Notes under the pieces: model-generated
What the model was told of the DNA's origin: nothing
The model's input: the letters and a program-made list of their open reading frames with translations, nothing else
Database searches by the model: none
Translations under genes and position numbers: made by a program
Shown: piece by piece, positions 1-12,434 of the stretch
How positions within the stretch are numbered: the stretch's first letter is position 1
How the letters are laid out: each line of letters begins with the position of its first letter
DNA from: Tanypteryx hageni
Taxonomy: Eukaryota; Arthropoda; Insecta; Odonata; Petaluridae
DNA length: 64,000 bases
Assembly: GCA_028673005.1 (NCBI GenBank)
Contig: CM054118.1
Coordinates: 1,695,410 to 1,759,409 of the forward strand
Direction: 5' to 3'

Positions 1-1305
1 TGATCAAGCACTGCTGGAGTGGTTTAAGACGCAGAGAAATGCTGGTTTCCCCATTTTAAAGGTACAGGCAGATAAATTTGCAAAACAGTTAGGACATGAA
101 AACTTCACATGCAATAATGGGTGGCTCGATCGTTTTAAAAATCGGCATAACATTGTTTATGCGAAAGTCAGTGGAGAGGCCCTGTCAGCAGATTCAAAAA
201 CGGCAAGTGAATGGGTGAAAAGTGTTTGGGAGGAGTGTCGAAAAGGTTACAGAGAAGAAGACATCTACAATGCCGACGAAACTGGACTGTTTTACAACAT
301 GATGCCTGATGCAACGTTTAAATTCAAAGGTGACAAATGTGTTGGTGGCAAAAGACCTAAGAATCGTTTAACAGTTTTAATGTGCGCAAACATGAATGGG
401 AGTGACAAAAAAAAAACTTTTTGTTATTGGTAAGTCACAAAAGCCGCGTTGCTTCAATAATGTAAAGAAGCTTCCCGTTGAATATGCAGCTAATAAAAAG
501 GCATGGATGACTTCCAATATTTTTCAGCAATATGTAAGTCAGTGGAACAACGAGTTACGGAGGAAAAATAGAAACATTTTACTCCTTGTCGATAACTCCT
601 GCGCACCCACATATGCAGGTGTTATCCAATGTAAAACTGGTGTTTTTACCTCCAAATGCGACTTCTATTTTGCAGCCAATGGACATGGAGATAATTAAAA
701 GTTTTAAAGGCCATTTCAAGCGATTTTTTGTTCTACAGTTGATTGAAAGGAGGGAAAGAGGTTTAGATGGCAACGTCTCTGTATTGGATGCAATTCATTT
801 GATGACAGATGCATGGGACAATGTTTCACCTACAACGATCATAAACTGTTTTCGGAAGTCTGGTTTAATATCGGGAGAATTTTCGATTGATAACCATAAC
901 GTTGATGAAGATGATCTACCTCTGTCAGAATGGCTTAAAGAAAATGGAATTGCGAATTTTGACCATGTAAATGACATTGACAATTTTGTTCATGTTGATG
1001 ATGATTTGATTACCAGTGGAATTCCTACGGAGAGTGAAATAATAGAGACAGTACAAAACACAGCAGACAGTGATGAAGACATTGTTGAATGTGTCTAAGA
1101 CACAATCCCGACGAAAGCCGTGCCAACTTACTCTCAAGCTCAGGATGCTGTGGAAACATTAAATGATTTTTTTGAAAACATTGACATTTCCGATGGTGTT
1201 TTTAGTGCAATAAGTGTAATAAGAGGAAACTTAAGAGACTTCAAAGTGAAATCTATGAAACAGGCAACCATTCAAAGTTATTTTTCTAAAAAGGGGGGTG
1301 ATTAA
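1..1305 (+). pseudogene. pogo/Tigger (jerky-like) transposase, broken
   Basis: This would be the nuclear cut-and-paste transposase of a pogo/Tigger element. The visible part starts inside the second helix-turn-helix (CENPB-type/Tc5 HTH: QALLEWFKTQRNAGFP) and continues through the DDE/DDD catalytic domain: first Asp in NADETGLFY (near 275), second in LLLVDN (591-593), third in LQPMD (near 684). There are three lesions. The A tract after GSD (about 408-417) has ten A's, against nine in the copy at 45102, which shifts the frame. Two bases are missing just after the second catalytic Asp (near 597), separating it from the third Asp. A TAA at 1096-1098 replaces a Glu codon of the other copy. Reading resumes to a final stop at 1303-1305. 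The missing-base lesion is shared with the second copy; the other two are private to this one. Confidence 0.88.
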
Positions 1306-1549
1306 GGATGCAGCTGTGAGTAAATTTTATATGTACAAATGTTTATTTTAAATTTTCTAGTTTATTCTCATTTTTATGTTTTTCCATAAATTTACTAAAT
1401 AAACTTTCTGTTTATATATTCACTTTTACTTCTTATGTCTTATTTCACCATACGCATGCATGCTTTTGCCTTCACGGATATTAAGTTTAACGGCTATAAC
1501 GAGCAAAACTAGACGGTCCCGTGGCGCTCGTTATATCTGAGTTTGACTG
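1..1549 (+). mobile_element. pogo/Tigger DNA transposon, 5' part outside the window
   Basis: The right end is visible. The terminal sequence agtttgactg ends at 1549 and is followed by a TA, as expected for the TA target duplication of the Tc1/mariner superfamily. The sequence is nearly identical to the complete copy at 44474-46833, so the left boundary lies about 0.85 kb upstream of this window. Subterminal motifs of the type ctataacgagca occur near 1495-1505, as in the other copy. The element carries a transposase pseudogene. Confidence 0.9.
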
Positions 1550-2119
1550 TACTTCCATCCCGTATCTTGAAATAATAACGAGACCGAAAGGTTGGAAAAA
1601 AATACGGTCCCACATTCGTTTACCTTATATTTACGCATCACGATGAAAATCTCGCGGAGAAAATTGATTAGCCTGAGCTTTGGCAAAGGATATTTCTTGA
1701 TTTAAACTAGTGCTGTTTATCAGCCTCACCCCATAACTAATGTAATAAATAAGCTTCTAAAATTAACATAACTCTTGTTAATCAGATGTCACAAGGGGAA
1801 TGTTTTTGAGTGGTTACTTTGTGTATTATTAATTAATCCAATAAATTCTTTTCTGATAGAATGAAGTTTGCAAAAAAGTAAAAATTTAACAAAATGAAAA
1901 TATGCCATTCTTCAGAAATCACTTCTTTATTTTTAACATATTTTTTATCACTTATATTCAATCTAAATGTACCTATTGGAAATTTCACTTTATTTTTATG
2001 ATAACTACTCTAAATAAAATTAGCTAGTTGAGTACTGTTATAACAATAATGGATTCTCTTTTGATCCTAGTTCGAGTTAGCATCATTTATCGATTTTTTC
2101 AATTGCCATCGTTGTAATG
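1550..2119. other. intergenic, nothing recognised
   Basis: AT-rich sequence between the pogo right end and the RTE-like 3' tail. I see no ORF of note, no terminal repeat and no tandem repeat. Confidence 0.5.
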
Positions 2120-4353
2120 TCATCATCATCATATGTAGTCTGTCCGTAGACAGGTCCGTGATTATTCATGGTTAAACCTGGTTCTCCATATAGTCCTATC
2201 TTCCACAGTTCTCTTCATATCTTGATAACTCTCTTTCCCTTTCAAATCGTCTATCAGCTGAAACCTTTTCATACCTCTTTCCCTTTTCCCATCTAGTTTT
2301 CCTTCTAACATGTCTTTAATCATAACCTCTCTCCTCAGGTAATGTCCAACCCAGTTTGCGTTCCTCTTTCTGATAGTCTGTGTAATCATTCACTTCTCTC
2401 CTATTCTTCGTAGCACTTCATCGTTTTTTATCCTATCTGTCCATTTTATCTTCAACGTTCTCCTCCAAGTCCACATTTCAAAGCTTTCCAAGTATTTGAT
2501 GTCATTTTTTGTTAGCGTCCATGTTTTTGCACTGTACAAAGCCATACTCCATACATAGCATTTTATGAACTTCTTGCGGATATCTTCCCTTTTATTCCCC
2601 ATAAGTTTCTTTCTTCTGAAAGCCACTTTTGCTTTTCCTATTCTAGTTCTGATCTCATCCGTGCATTTTGTTTCTCTTGTTATGATACTTCCAAGGTATT
2701 TATATTGTGAAACTTGTTCTAAAGACTTTCCTTCAATACTTATGTTCAGATTCTCTTCTTTGCCTGATATTCGAATGACCTTGGATTTTTCTGTATTTAT
2801 TTCCATACCGTATTTTCTACCTGTTATTACTAGTCTATTTATAATTTTCTGGAGTTCCTCTTCCATTCTTGCTAGAAGTACTTGATCATCCACTTATTTT
2901 ACTGTTCTTATAATCCTTCCTCCAATTTTGAAATCTCCTGTGGCTTCTAACGCTTCTTGCATTACACTTTCTCCATATATATTGAAAAGGGTCGGCGATA
3001 GGCAGCAGCCCTGTCTTACTCCTCTACCGATATTTATTCCGCAGGTGTCCGCATTCTCCAACCTGACCTTTACATCTTGATTCACATATAGATTACTGAT
3101 CAGTCTCCTGTCTTTCCAGTCTAAACCTATATCCTTTAATATCTTCATCAACATTACCGAATTTACTCTATCCAAGGCCTTCTGCCAGTCAACAAACCAT
3201 ACGCAGATATCTTGACTGTTTTCTGTTGCCCTTTCTGATATGATTCTAACTACTCCTATAGCATCTCTAGTTCCTCGTCCTTTTCTGAAAACGCTTTGAT
3301 CTTCCCCTAGTATTTCTTCTGCCTTTTTCTCCAGCTTTTTATTAAGAATCCTCGTGATGATCTCCAAAGTGTGTGACAGAAGGTTAATAGTTCTGTAGTC
3401 TTTACACTGCCTTTGGCTTCTTCTTTAGAGGGATCAATGTTACTTCTAGAAAATCCCGAGGCCACTCTCCCGTGTCGTAAACCTTATTAATTAATTTCGT
3501 GATCGCTTTTAGTCCTTCTTATCCTATGACTTTAAGTACCTCAGCTGGTATTCCATCGCTGCCGTTGGCTTTCCCCTTCTTTAGTTCCACTATCGCCTTT
3601 TCTACTTCGCTCTCCACAATACTTGGTCCTAAGTTGTCTTCTTCAATTTTTTCCTCATCTTCCAGTTCTATTTTTGCCGATCCTGCTTGTTTGCTGTATA
3701 GTTCCTTAATGTATTCTTCCCATACCTGTGCTGCATCCTTTGTTTCTGAGACTATCTTCCCATCCGTATTCATAATTCCTTTACTACAAATTCCATTAGA
3801 CTTCTTATCTTCTAATTCCAGTGCCCTAGCGTACATCATATCGTACCGTCCTAATTTCTCCATTTGTTCCATTTCATCACATTTTCCTTTTAGCCAATTT
3901 TCTCTAGCTTTATCTGTTACCCTTCTCAACTCATTGTTTATACGTCTATAGTTGGCTCTACCTTCTTCACTATTAACGTTTTTACATTTTTGTCTCTCAT
4001 TCATTTTCTCCAGCATTTCCTTAGTGATATATGGTTTTCTGATTTTCTTCTCTTGTTTTTCAATCTCTGTATCCAAGGTATTCTTGATAGGAGTTTTAAT
4101 TTCTCCCCATTCTATATCCACGGTATTTCGTTTGTTTTCCAAATTTCTTAAGCGATCTTCCAACTTCATGCTGAGTAAATCCTGCCTTTCTTTCAGTTTT
4201 TCTAGGTCTCATGTCTGTCTTTCTCTTCTCGTTTTTCTTATTTGTTTGAGCTTGGTACTTACGTCGACTATTAGAAGACTGTGATCTGAATTAATGTCTG
4301 CTTCTGGTAATGCCTTGCTGGTCTTTATGCTGTTCCTGAATCTTTGTTTTACT
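2120..4353 (-). mobile_element. RTE-like non-LTR retrotransposon, 5'-truncated
   Basis: Minus-strand copy of the family whose full-length member is at 55938-59189. Its 3' end is the trinucleotide tail (catcatcatcat on the plus strand, 2121-2132) next to the conserved 3' UTR word gtctgtccgtagacagg. The 5' side stops near 4353, inside the endonuclease region at the codons for VKQRFRNS. It meets another retrotransposon there in opposite orientation. It belongs to the same subfamily as the copy at 62187: the two share a Leu for Phe change beside the first catalytic Asp of the reverse transcriptase (WQKALDRV) and a 5-nt deletion. Confidence 0.85.
2162..4353 (-). pseudogene. RTE-like endonuclease/reverse transcriptase, fragmentary
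   Basis: Read on the minus strand, the pieces run in order. 4463-4209 and 4169-3519 hold the end of the endonuclease (SDHSLLI) and the linker. 3367-2894 holds reverse transcriptase (RT) motifs, including GRGVRQGCCLSPTLFNIYGE. 2893-2390 and 2389-2162 hold the thumb and C-terminal region ending IWRTRFNHE. Lesions include a frameshift/stop near 4208, a 5-nt deletion near 3409 that leaves a premature stop after KKKPKAV, a TAA replacing the Tyr of the YADD catalytic box (near 2891-2893), and a stop near 2389. The product cannot be functional. Family name: RTE-like, often annotated in animal genomes as craniofacial development protein 2-like. The clade assignment is from memory of the motifs. Confidence 0.82.
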
Positions 4354-4359
4354 AGGTTT

Positions 4360-6102
4360 ATTTGAAGGAGGACCCTAATGCGTTTTGGTCCTATGTGAGA
4401 GAGGTCCAAGGTAGAGGCCCTATCATGCTTTCCCTGCGTAATGATTCGGGTGCCGTTATTCATGATAGCGTAGAGAAAGCCAAACTTTTAAACGGTCATT
4501 TTGTAAAAGCATTTACAGCCATCAGCGACCATTGCGTACATTATGCACCCGCAATAAAGAGGGAACTGATGGACGATATAGTATTTTCTGAGGACGGAAT
4601 AGCAAAGCAATTAAGTTCCATCAGACATAACAAAGCCAGTGGCCCCGCAGAAATTCCTGCTCGCGTTTTAAAAGAATTAGCTGAAGAAATAGCACCTTTT
4701 CTTCTGATAATCTTCGAGAAATCCATTTCTCGCGCAGAGGTCCCTAGCGACTGGAGGTTAGCGCACGTTACCCCAATTCATAAGGGCGGCAACAAGGAGA
4801 ACCCAGAAAATCACAGGCCGATTTCCTCAACCTCGATATCGTGTAAGATTGTCAAGCATATACTCGTTATCAACATAATGCGATTTTTTTATAGTAATTC
4901 ATTGTAAGATGATTGTCAACACGGCTTCAGGAAAGGTAAATGTTGTGACACACAGCTCGATCTTTTCGTGAATTGTATACAGAGAAGCGGAGAAAATAAT
5001 ACGCAGGTCGATGCCATCTTCTTAGATTTTAGGAAAGCCTTTGATAAGGTACCTCACTGGAAGTTAATGACGAAATTAGAAACCTTAGGCGTTAATTCTA
5101 AAATCGTTAGTTGGATCCGTGAATTTTTAAATCATAGGAAGCAGAAGGTTGATATAGATGGGAAATCTTCGAACTTAGTGGAGGTTGTCTCTGGCGTTCC
5201 ACAGGGTAGTGTAATTGGTCCGTTATTATTTCTAATTTATATAAACGATATCAGCTCAGTAGTCAGAAGTAAAATTGGCTTTTCGCGGACGACACCGTCA
5301 TCTATAGAGAAATAAGCAATCCGGAAGACCATCAGTATCTCCAAAATGATCTAGAAGCTATTTCTGCATGGTGTAAGGAATGGCAGTTAGAGATCAACCA
5401 AAAGAAAACCTGCGTCATCAATTTATGGGGAACAGGGATGTTAATTATTCGTTGGACGGAGTAGAGATTCCAGTTTCAGACTCGATTTAATATCTCGGAG
5501 TCACGATCCATCGTGATCTCTCGTGGGACACCCACATTCGCCGATTGAAAGGTGCCGCTAATAAAAAGCTGGCCTTTATAGGGAGAAGAGCACGAAATAA
5601 CTCCGAAAAAGTGAAAGAATTATGTTATTTATCCTTGGTTCGAACGCAGGTCGAATATGCGTCAGCTGTGTGGGATCCCTACGAAAAGGGACTCACTAAC
5701 GAGATAGAAAAGGTTCAGCGCAGGGCAGCTAGATTTGTAAAGAGGAATTACGATAGTAAACAAAGCGTAACATCATTAATAGAAAATCTGAAATGGACAT
5801 CGTTAGAGGAACGTAGGCTGCAGGCTAGATTTAAACTACTGGAAAAATTTATATCGGAGGGACTAGCGAATGAGGTAGTAGGACTTATCAGAAGCCCGAC
5901 GTATCTCGGAAGGCAGGACAGTGAGGATAAGATTCGCGAGATCTACTGTAGAACGGAGCGATATAGAGGATCGTTTTCCCTAGGACGATAAGAGAACATG
6001 TAATAGGAAAAGATAACGTAGGAAAACTATGGACTTTTGGTGCACTGCACCCCCTGCCATTCACCAAAAAGGTGACTTGCAGAGTATCATGTAGATGTAG
6101 AT
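4360..6102 (+). pseudogene. L2/CR1-like non-LTR retrotransposon, 5'-truncated, subfamily 2
   Basis: Plus-strand copy related to the intact element at 46917-50170 but of a different subfamily. It starts at codons for EDPNAFWSYVREVQGRGP, between the endonuclease and RT domains. RT motifs follow: AIFLDFRKAFDKVP (near 5010-5055) and SGVPQGSVIGPLLF (near 5190-5235). The catalytic FADD box is present but out of frame after a deletion of about one base near 5273. Stops or shifts also occur near 4907 and 5480. The C-terminal part (5545-5991) matches the fragment at 38236. The 3' UTR ends with ggtgacttgcagagtatcat and a TGTAGA-type tail near 6090-6102. This is a dead copy. Confidence 0.85.
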
Positions 6103-6308
6103 TTATGTAAAATATTTAGGAGTAACCATTTGTCGAGATCTTTCGTGGGACATGCACATTCGTCGAGTTATAGTCGCGGCCTACCAGGAACAGGCTTTCA
6201 TAGGTAGAATAGTACTGAACACTGCAGAAAACCTATGTGAAACGTGTTAATTGAAGCACCAACGTATATAGGTAGAATCGACCGTGACGATAAGATACGT
6301 GAGATGTG
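6103..6308 (+). pseudogene. L2/CR1-like fragment, subfamily 1, internally deleted
   Basis: The first half matches the RT C-terminal region of the intact minus-strand element (VKYLGVTICRDLSWDMHI). Near 6248 the sequence jumps about 200 bp downstream in the reference copy, to the APTYIGR...DDKIRE segment. It lies directly downstream of a different-subfamily copy in the same orientation. Too short and broken to function. Confidence 0.75.
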
Positions 6309-6812
6309 AACTTAGTTTACAATATTGGCGCGGTATAGTAATTTTTGTAATTTTATTTTAATGTTATAGTCATGTTATGGTCATAGCAGACTTTTTTCTC
6401 GTTTCAAAATTATTCCCATGTTACATAATGATGGTTTTAGTCATTGAAGAGGTGAATTTCCATCGTGAAATTAGAAACTTCCTTCTCCTTCCTTCCGCAT
6501 GTGGTAATTTCTCAAAGTCGTTAATCTTGAAAGAGCTATAATCCTTTCATTAGGCTTTACACGTGTGTAATTTATAGGTGTTACGTAAACATAATTTTCT
6601 TGTGCGCAGAATTATTTTCATTTTTTTATCGTTACCGAGAGGTATTTCGCATAGAGGAAATGTCGTAAAGTGCAAAATGTGAATTCTTAGCAGATTCGTT
6701 TACTTCCCAAACGAATCAATCAAGAATTAATTATCGATATCACCTTACCATAGCAGACGCGCATTAAGAGTTAACCGACTCAGTGGCAGTTCACCCTTTG
6801 GTAGATACTAAA
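6309..6812. other. intergenic, nothing recognised
   Basis: AT-rich, no convincing ORF or repeat boundary. It separates the retrotransposon cluster from the repeat block that follows. Confidence 0.45.
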
Positions 6813-7152
6813 AAATCTGATGTGGCCACCACATGACTTTCTGCATACTTGTGATATTTCTAAAAATGCCAAATAGGTTAAATGATAATAAGTATTTTAA
6901 GGAACTGCGAGAACATTTTAAATACTTTACAAAGAACTGAAATAAACTCATTACGTAGTCTTCTGATATTGGATATAGCCTCGAAGCTCCAACAATTAAG
7001 AAAATAAAAAGGAGCGTTACTAATGTAAGACGTAAGTAAGTGTAAAGTGTTTACAATAGTCGCCGGTAGGTGCTATGGCGGTGGAAGCTAAAAAATTAGT
7101 TTTAAAAATATCTCTAAAAAATGCATTATATGGGGAAATGTTTTGAACAAAC
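6813..7152 (+). repeat. dispersed repeat family F, 5' portion
   Basis: Begins at aaaaaatctgatgtggccac, whose inverted repeat atgtgg/ccacat is a short hairpin, and runs through a stretch shared with copies at 30879, 60369 and (internal part only) 26275. Here it stops at about 7152, where half of a foldback element begins. Non-coding; function unknown. Confidence 0.75.
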
Positions 7153-7616
7153 GTGTTGTGAGCTCGTTATTACTTATGTTAAGTGATTGAAATAAACAAT
7201 AGATTAGTGCCTAAAGAGGATTCCAATATTAAAAAACGAGTCTGGAGCTCTACCACAGCTGGTGGTGTGGAAACGAGCTCACGACACTTGATTTTGAGAT
7301 AGCGCGCGGCCTGCTCTCCGCAATAAACGCTCATTTTCTGCTATACTATCGCAGTAGCAAAACAACTGCTAAGAGCCGTTCTTGTAGAAATTTTATTCTC
7401 TACAAGTTCGTTTGCGTACAATGTCGCCGTAGATTCGACCGTTTCCGAGTTATTCGCGAAAGGCAATTTTGGCACAGCGGCCGACTAATACACGACAGAC
7501 ATGTCAACTTTTGATATGTTAGTTAGGTTGCCCAAACGGACAAATATGCCAAGTTTCAAAACTTTATGAATTATTTCCCCTAGCCGTCATAAAGGTGTCT
7601 ACTAATTTGACAGGTC
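7153..7616 (-). repeat. half of a foldback element (loop plus one arm)
   Basis: Matches, in reverse complement, the left arm and central loop of the foldback element at 36086-36906, with only scattered differences by eye. It ends at the outer terminus near 7616 (caggtc). The second arm is absent, so this copy can no longer fold on itself. Confidence 0.75.
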
Positions 7617-10600
7617 TATTGGGTGAGTTTATCGTAATTATTAACATTAAGCGTTAACTGGTACGTTAGCTTTTAATAGCAATGTTATGAATTTCGCAAA
7701 ATTTCTAATTTTTTTAAACTACACGTTCGTACATGTTGCCGGCGAAATCATCAAATAATTTATTAAACTTTTATTGTTATTTATATTTTACTCCATAAAT
7801 TGATAGCATGTAATATATTTTGAGTTGTTAAAAAATTTCAACTTTCTTAGTGTTAAAAAAATGCATGGAGACACAAATCATTTTGTTTGAAATAGTAATA
7901 CCAATCAAAGGTTGAATTTTGATCATTGCCGTTGATATCTACCTTTCTCGTATGTAGTTAGAGTTCGGTGAGGTTTAGTGTTTTGCCAAGTTGCATATGT
8001 TGGGTTGAGCCATGCAAGGCATATACTTTGTTTCATCATTCGTGATATGGTAAGAGAATTGTCTCTTTAAGAGATAGAAGATGCGTATGTGGTAATTTTT
8101 AACGGGTATGTCTACGAGCAATACTATCGTGTAAATGTACTAAATATCGGTTTGAACTCTTGAACCAATTTCATGGATATAATTAATACCTCAAAACAAA
8201 TAACAAGTACTACAAATGTCATTGAAATGTTTTTGCAACTTTATTTCATTTTTAATATCAGATTTTCTTGAAAATGCAATGTAAATGCAATAATAGACCC
8301 CTGAGATATTTTAGAAATCGTTCTCGCTGCTTCGAAGTTTCTGAAAAATGATGGATTCTTATCAAGTGAAGCTTTTTTTATTATTTATTTTTCATTTATA
8401 GAAAATATCATACCGAAGCTAGGTTCTTCTGTGTAAATCGACGTAAATCTTACCGGTCTTTCAGGGTTGAGGAAAAATCACTCTCCACTTTCATGGAAAT
8501 AGACTAAATAATGGAGAAAATTTACGATTTTAAAATTTTGGTATTTATTCGGTAAAATAGAAATTTGAACTCTTTATTCTGCCAAGGTTTCGTTTTATTT
8601 CCAAGTTTCTCTTGGACTTGTTAATTAAAGGATCGCGAAACCTTGCGTTCGAGCTGCTCAAATTTTTCCTCCCTAAATACTGATTATTCAGTTGCTTCAA
8701 ACCTTTCCAAGTGTTTCTCGAAATTCCAAAACGTATAAGCTTACACGCAGTCATTTTCAAACTTTGTCTTTTAAAGCAAATGAATAATCGACTTTTTCTT
8801 TAGATTAACCGACTAAGATTTTTTTAAAGTGATCCACAAAACCGAGGGAATGAAATTTCTCTAACGCTATCGCCTTTCTGTTTATGCATGTTACTTTACG
8901 TTTCCTCTGGATAAACTAGGTTCCGGCTCTCTTCGACGATTCTTTTGGGGCTAGACTTGGTAGATGATCCCAAAACTACCTGCACGCAGGTGAAGAACAT
9001 ATTGATTTTTCGTGAGAGCTATGAGCCTTCTTTCCCCGTGTGATGGAAGGATAGAATCTTTTCTCACTTTTCCAATTTACGAGCCAGCATGTTACTCAGA
9101 ATCGGTTTCCATCTCTCAAGTGCAATTTCGGCGGTAATCTTTATTTCTTTGTGTTTTGGGGCATTTAGTCTTATTCGACGTTCATTATCAGCCTCCATTA
9201 TCCCAGCTCGTCCCGACGTCTCCCGACGACGAGTTTATAAAACATAATTATTCGAGCTGCATATCTCTCTTAATGAAAACCCGTCTGCCCTCGAGCGGGG
9301 ATATATTGTCGCGATGAATTCTCAATAAAGCGAGAAAACTTTTTTTTCCTCCTTGTCCGAGTGAGGCAAGCTGTTTTCCAAACCACCCGAGTGGAGCTCA
9401 CCAGTAATGTGCCGTTGCCTGACTTTGCTGGGAACGCCATCGAACCCCGGCAGAATATGCGGTTCGCTATTATTTTTTTGCTGCTTGTTATTGTTCGACT
9501 GTTGACGACCTTGTAGAAAAACGCGCGCACGGTAATAAACCCGGATTCACGTCGAAGTTTTGATAATACTTTACTTTAATAAATAATGGGTGTCAGAATT
9601 TCGTGCAATAAATTGCGATAGTCTCTTTATCAAGTCACCATATAGTGAAATAGGTCGCCTTTCACGCGACGCCTCTTTCAAGGTGAACCGCCGAATTGAA
9701 ACGGGCGCGATTATTTCTACGTCGTAAATGGCGCGACCAATAAACAGACGAACAAACTTCAATGAATAGTAAACAATCGAGGTTTTCGACAATTTCTTCG
9801 TCGGTAATTTTAGCGCATTAATTCAGCCTCGTGCAGCTGCTTATTTATTCTCTACATAGATCTTTTAATTTCTACGTGCATTTAGATGCAATCGCATTCT
9901 TAAACAATCGATGTTTTTCAGAAATGTCGATAAATAAATGGGACGTGCGAGTGTCGTCGATGACAGCACTTGTGACTCTTGATTTTTCAGTGAAAAATCG
10001 CGTTTGTTTTACTTTCCATTTTTATCGCGAACAACGCAAAATATACACATTTCCAGGATAGAAATTGTGAATTTGCTCGGGAAAAATGTCAAAAAATCTC
10101 ATCTTATTCATTGATCGATCAAAGATGTAATTTAAGAAGTTTCCGTAAGCCATGCCGTGTAGTTTTATATCTGTTCATGTTAGAAAGTATCCCACGCGAT
10201 CAAACGAATCTCATCGACTTCTCGACTTGTGTTTCTGAACTTTATGGCAAATTTAGGTCGCGCTGCACTATGCTTGGTAGCCTGGAGGGAAAAGTGACTC
10301 GAATCGCTTTCTAGAAAATCACTTCTTCCATTTTCCATTCTCGGTGCATCGTCCGGAATTTCCATCCTCCCGCCTTCGTCAAATAGAGCGAACCAGTTTG
10401 CGAATTTAAAATTTCGTCCTATTCCTTTTCAGGGCTCGATTGTTCCTCTTCTCTCGCCTTCTGGAGCGTTGTCTCCCGAGAGATCGATGCGCTCGCGCAT
10501 TGTGGGTTCACGTTTGTTATAGAGATCCGACGAAGGAATTGCGGTCGATACCATCTTCGTAGGTGCATTCCTCGTTGCTGTATGTGTAATGATAAGTTGT

Positions 10601-10668
10601 AATCATACATGCCGATCTTAATAAGTGTCGTCGCCGATGTTTTTCGAATATATTAATCAACTAGGAAG
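7617..10668. other. 3 kb with no recognisable gene or repeat
   Basis: The sequence is of ordinary complexity, with short ORFs only (86 codons or fewer), none resembling a known family. It may be intron or intergenic host DNA. I see no terminal repeats, tandem arrays or RNA-like structure that I can defend. Confidence 0.4.
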
Positions 10669-12080
10669 ATGCCCGTTGAAATTCAACGGGAAAGTTTTTT
10701 GTGAAATAAAAATTGAACATAAATATATATTGACTTTCCTTGGATGGCAAGAAAACCAACTTTCGTTCTTTTAGGCGTTCGTTGTTTCAAGTTTCAAACT
10801 CCTGCGATTACTCTCAAGTACCTAATTTTAATATGCGAATAATTAATGTTCTACATTCAAATGTATTCCTTCTCGTAAATAACGCAACGAATGTTGTTTA
10901 CATTGGTTGCTATGGAAAGAATTTCTCTCTCCTTCTCTTTCTCTGTCGTACTAATTTTAAGAGCATTCAAAGCACGCTTTCGTCCATAGGGATTGAAATA
11001 ACAATAGGATTTCGAGGTTTAACAATGCCATTGGTTGGCAAGGCAACATCCCAATTAAATGCCAAGATTTCTCCAAAATATGTGAATTAAATTTGTAACG
11101 TGTGAAATTTCTAACGGTAGACGGGAAAAGATGAACAGAATCAGAAACATCATAGTTTTTAGTGCTTTTCGTCATTGCTGAAAATCACTATTATCTTCGT
11201 GATGTCCGTCCGTACGCATATATCAGGGAAGAATTGGCTTAACGGATTTCAACCAAATTTGGTACATAGAATCTTCACATAAATTCATGGACAAAATGAC
11301 GAATTCCAACTAAATTTTGTATTAAAGATTTGTACAACATTCCATAATAAAATCACGATTTTAAAGCGGAGGTAAAGAGCAGGGCTACCACAGTAAAAAG
11401 TAAAATAATATTTCTTTTACACGTATTTATAGGGAAATGACCTCAAGGATAATCCAATATGGTATATCTATATAATCTTCATATAAATAAATAATCAAAA
11501 TAGCATATTTCAACCGGATCGACTAAACAGGGTTGCCACAATATCAAGATTATAATTTTTTTATAACTATGCATTTCGAAGGTATTGGATGAACCGATTT
11601 CAAAAATAAATTTCGTTTGTAGGGCGAGTATAGAATTGAAAAACGAAATGAACATGTGTAGAACGAATCTAAAAAGCAGGGCTACCACAATACAAAGAAA
11701 AAAAATTCATTATAGATGTATTTGTATAGAACTTTCTGCACCGATAGTTAGACGAAAAGCACTTCTGTACCACGGATTACCCGTGTACGTCCTACTTGTT
11801 TCTTTAAAATGGGCTAGATTCAAAGATCACAGGTTAGTTATTTCTAATTTAGATATCAAAAAGAAAAAACCTGCAAGTCAAAAAGTCGATTTTTACGTGT
11901 TATCATATGGGAAATGGAAATGCTTACCTTAGAGTCGAACCTAGGATGTTTTTCGAGATTTCTTTTCGTCATCATCTTTCAATATGTGAGTCGATCATTC
12001 CTGTCAAATATCAAAAATGTATCTTGTTCCATTATCGAGTTATTTGCATTTTTATAGCGTATCAGAGGGAGCCACAAAGG
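10669..12080 (+). repeat. dispersed repeat family A, long copy
   Basis: Starts with gatgcccgttgaaattcaacggg, whose core is a perfect hairpin (cccgttgaa/ttcaacggg). The first 315 bp are almost identical to 33149-33466. The last 190 bp (about 11890-12080) are very similar to 33471-33640, so the copy at 33149 is an internally deleted version. A diverged minus-strand copy lies at 61055-61650. The interior holds a 148-bp tandem repeat. Short ORFs inside are not protein-like. Mobile class unknown; a Helitron-like element is one possibility that I cannot support. Confidence 0.75.
11232..11700 (+). repeat. tandem repeat, about 148 bp period, three diverged units
   Basis: The phrase agggctaccaca (second unit agggttgccaca) recurs at 11381, 11529 and 11678, a spacing of 148 and 149 bp. 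A preceding phrase on the theme of ggatttcaaccaaatttggt recurs upstream of each. The units are diverged. It lies entirely within repeat A and is absent from the short copy at 33149. Confidence 0.65.
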
Positions 12081-12434
12081 GACCAAAAAAAACATTCATT
12101 TATCATATTTCATCATTACAAATATTTTTTTAATTCTAAATATTTCACCTCCGGAGCGATTTTCGTTTTTCCCTTATGTAAAAATAATAGATTAAAACAA
12201 TCCCAAAACTTTTCAATTTTAAGAATTTTATACTTTCTCCATTATGGGGTACTAATGCTACACATTTCTGCCAAATTTTAAAGTTGTAGTACTTCTAGAG
12301 GTGAAATATTTTTCCAATTGTTTAAATTTCAAACATGGCCGCCGCAATATATTTATGGAGAGATTCAAATGTTTATTTGTGCAAATGCTCTACTCTGTAA
12401 ATTGCTTGAAAGTTTAAGCATCCTGGCTCATCAC

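Noticed and set aside
10740..11090. 116-codon ORF repeated at 33221 (81 codons)
   Set aside because: The identical N-terminal sequence reflects the shared repeat A DNA, not protein conservation; no domain is recognisable.
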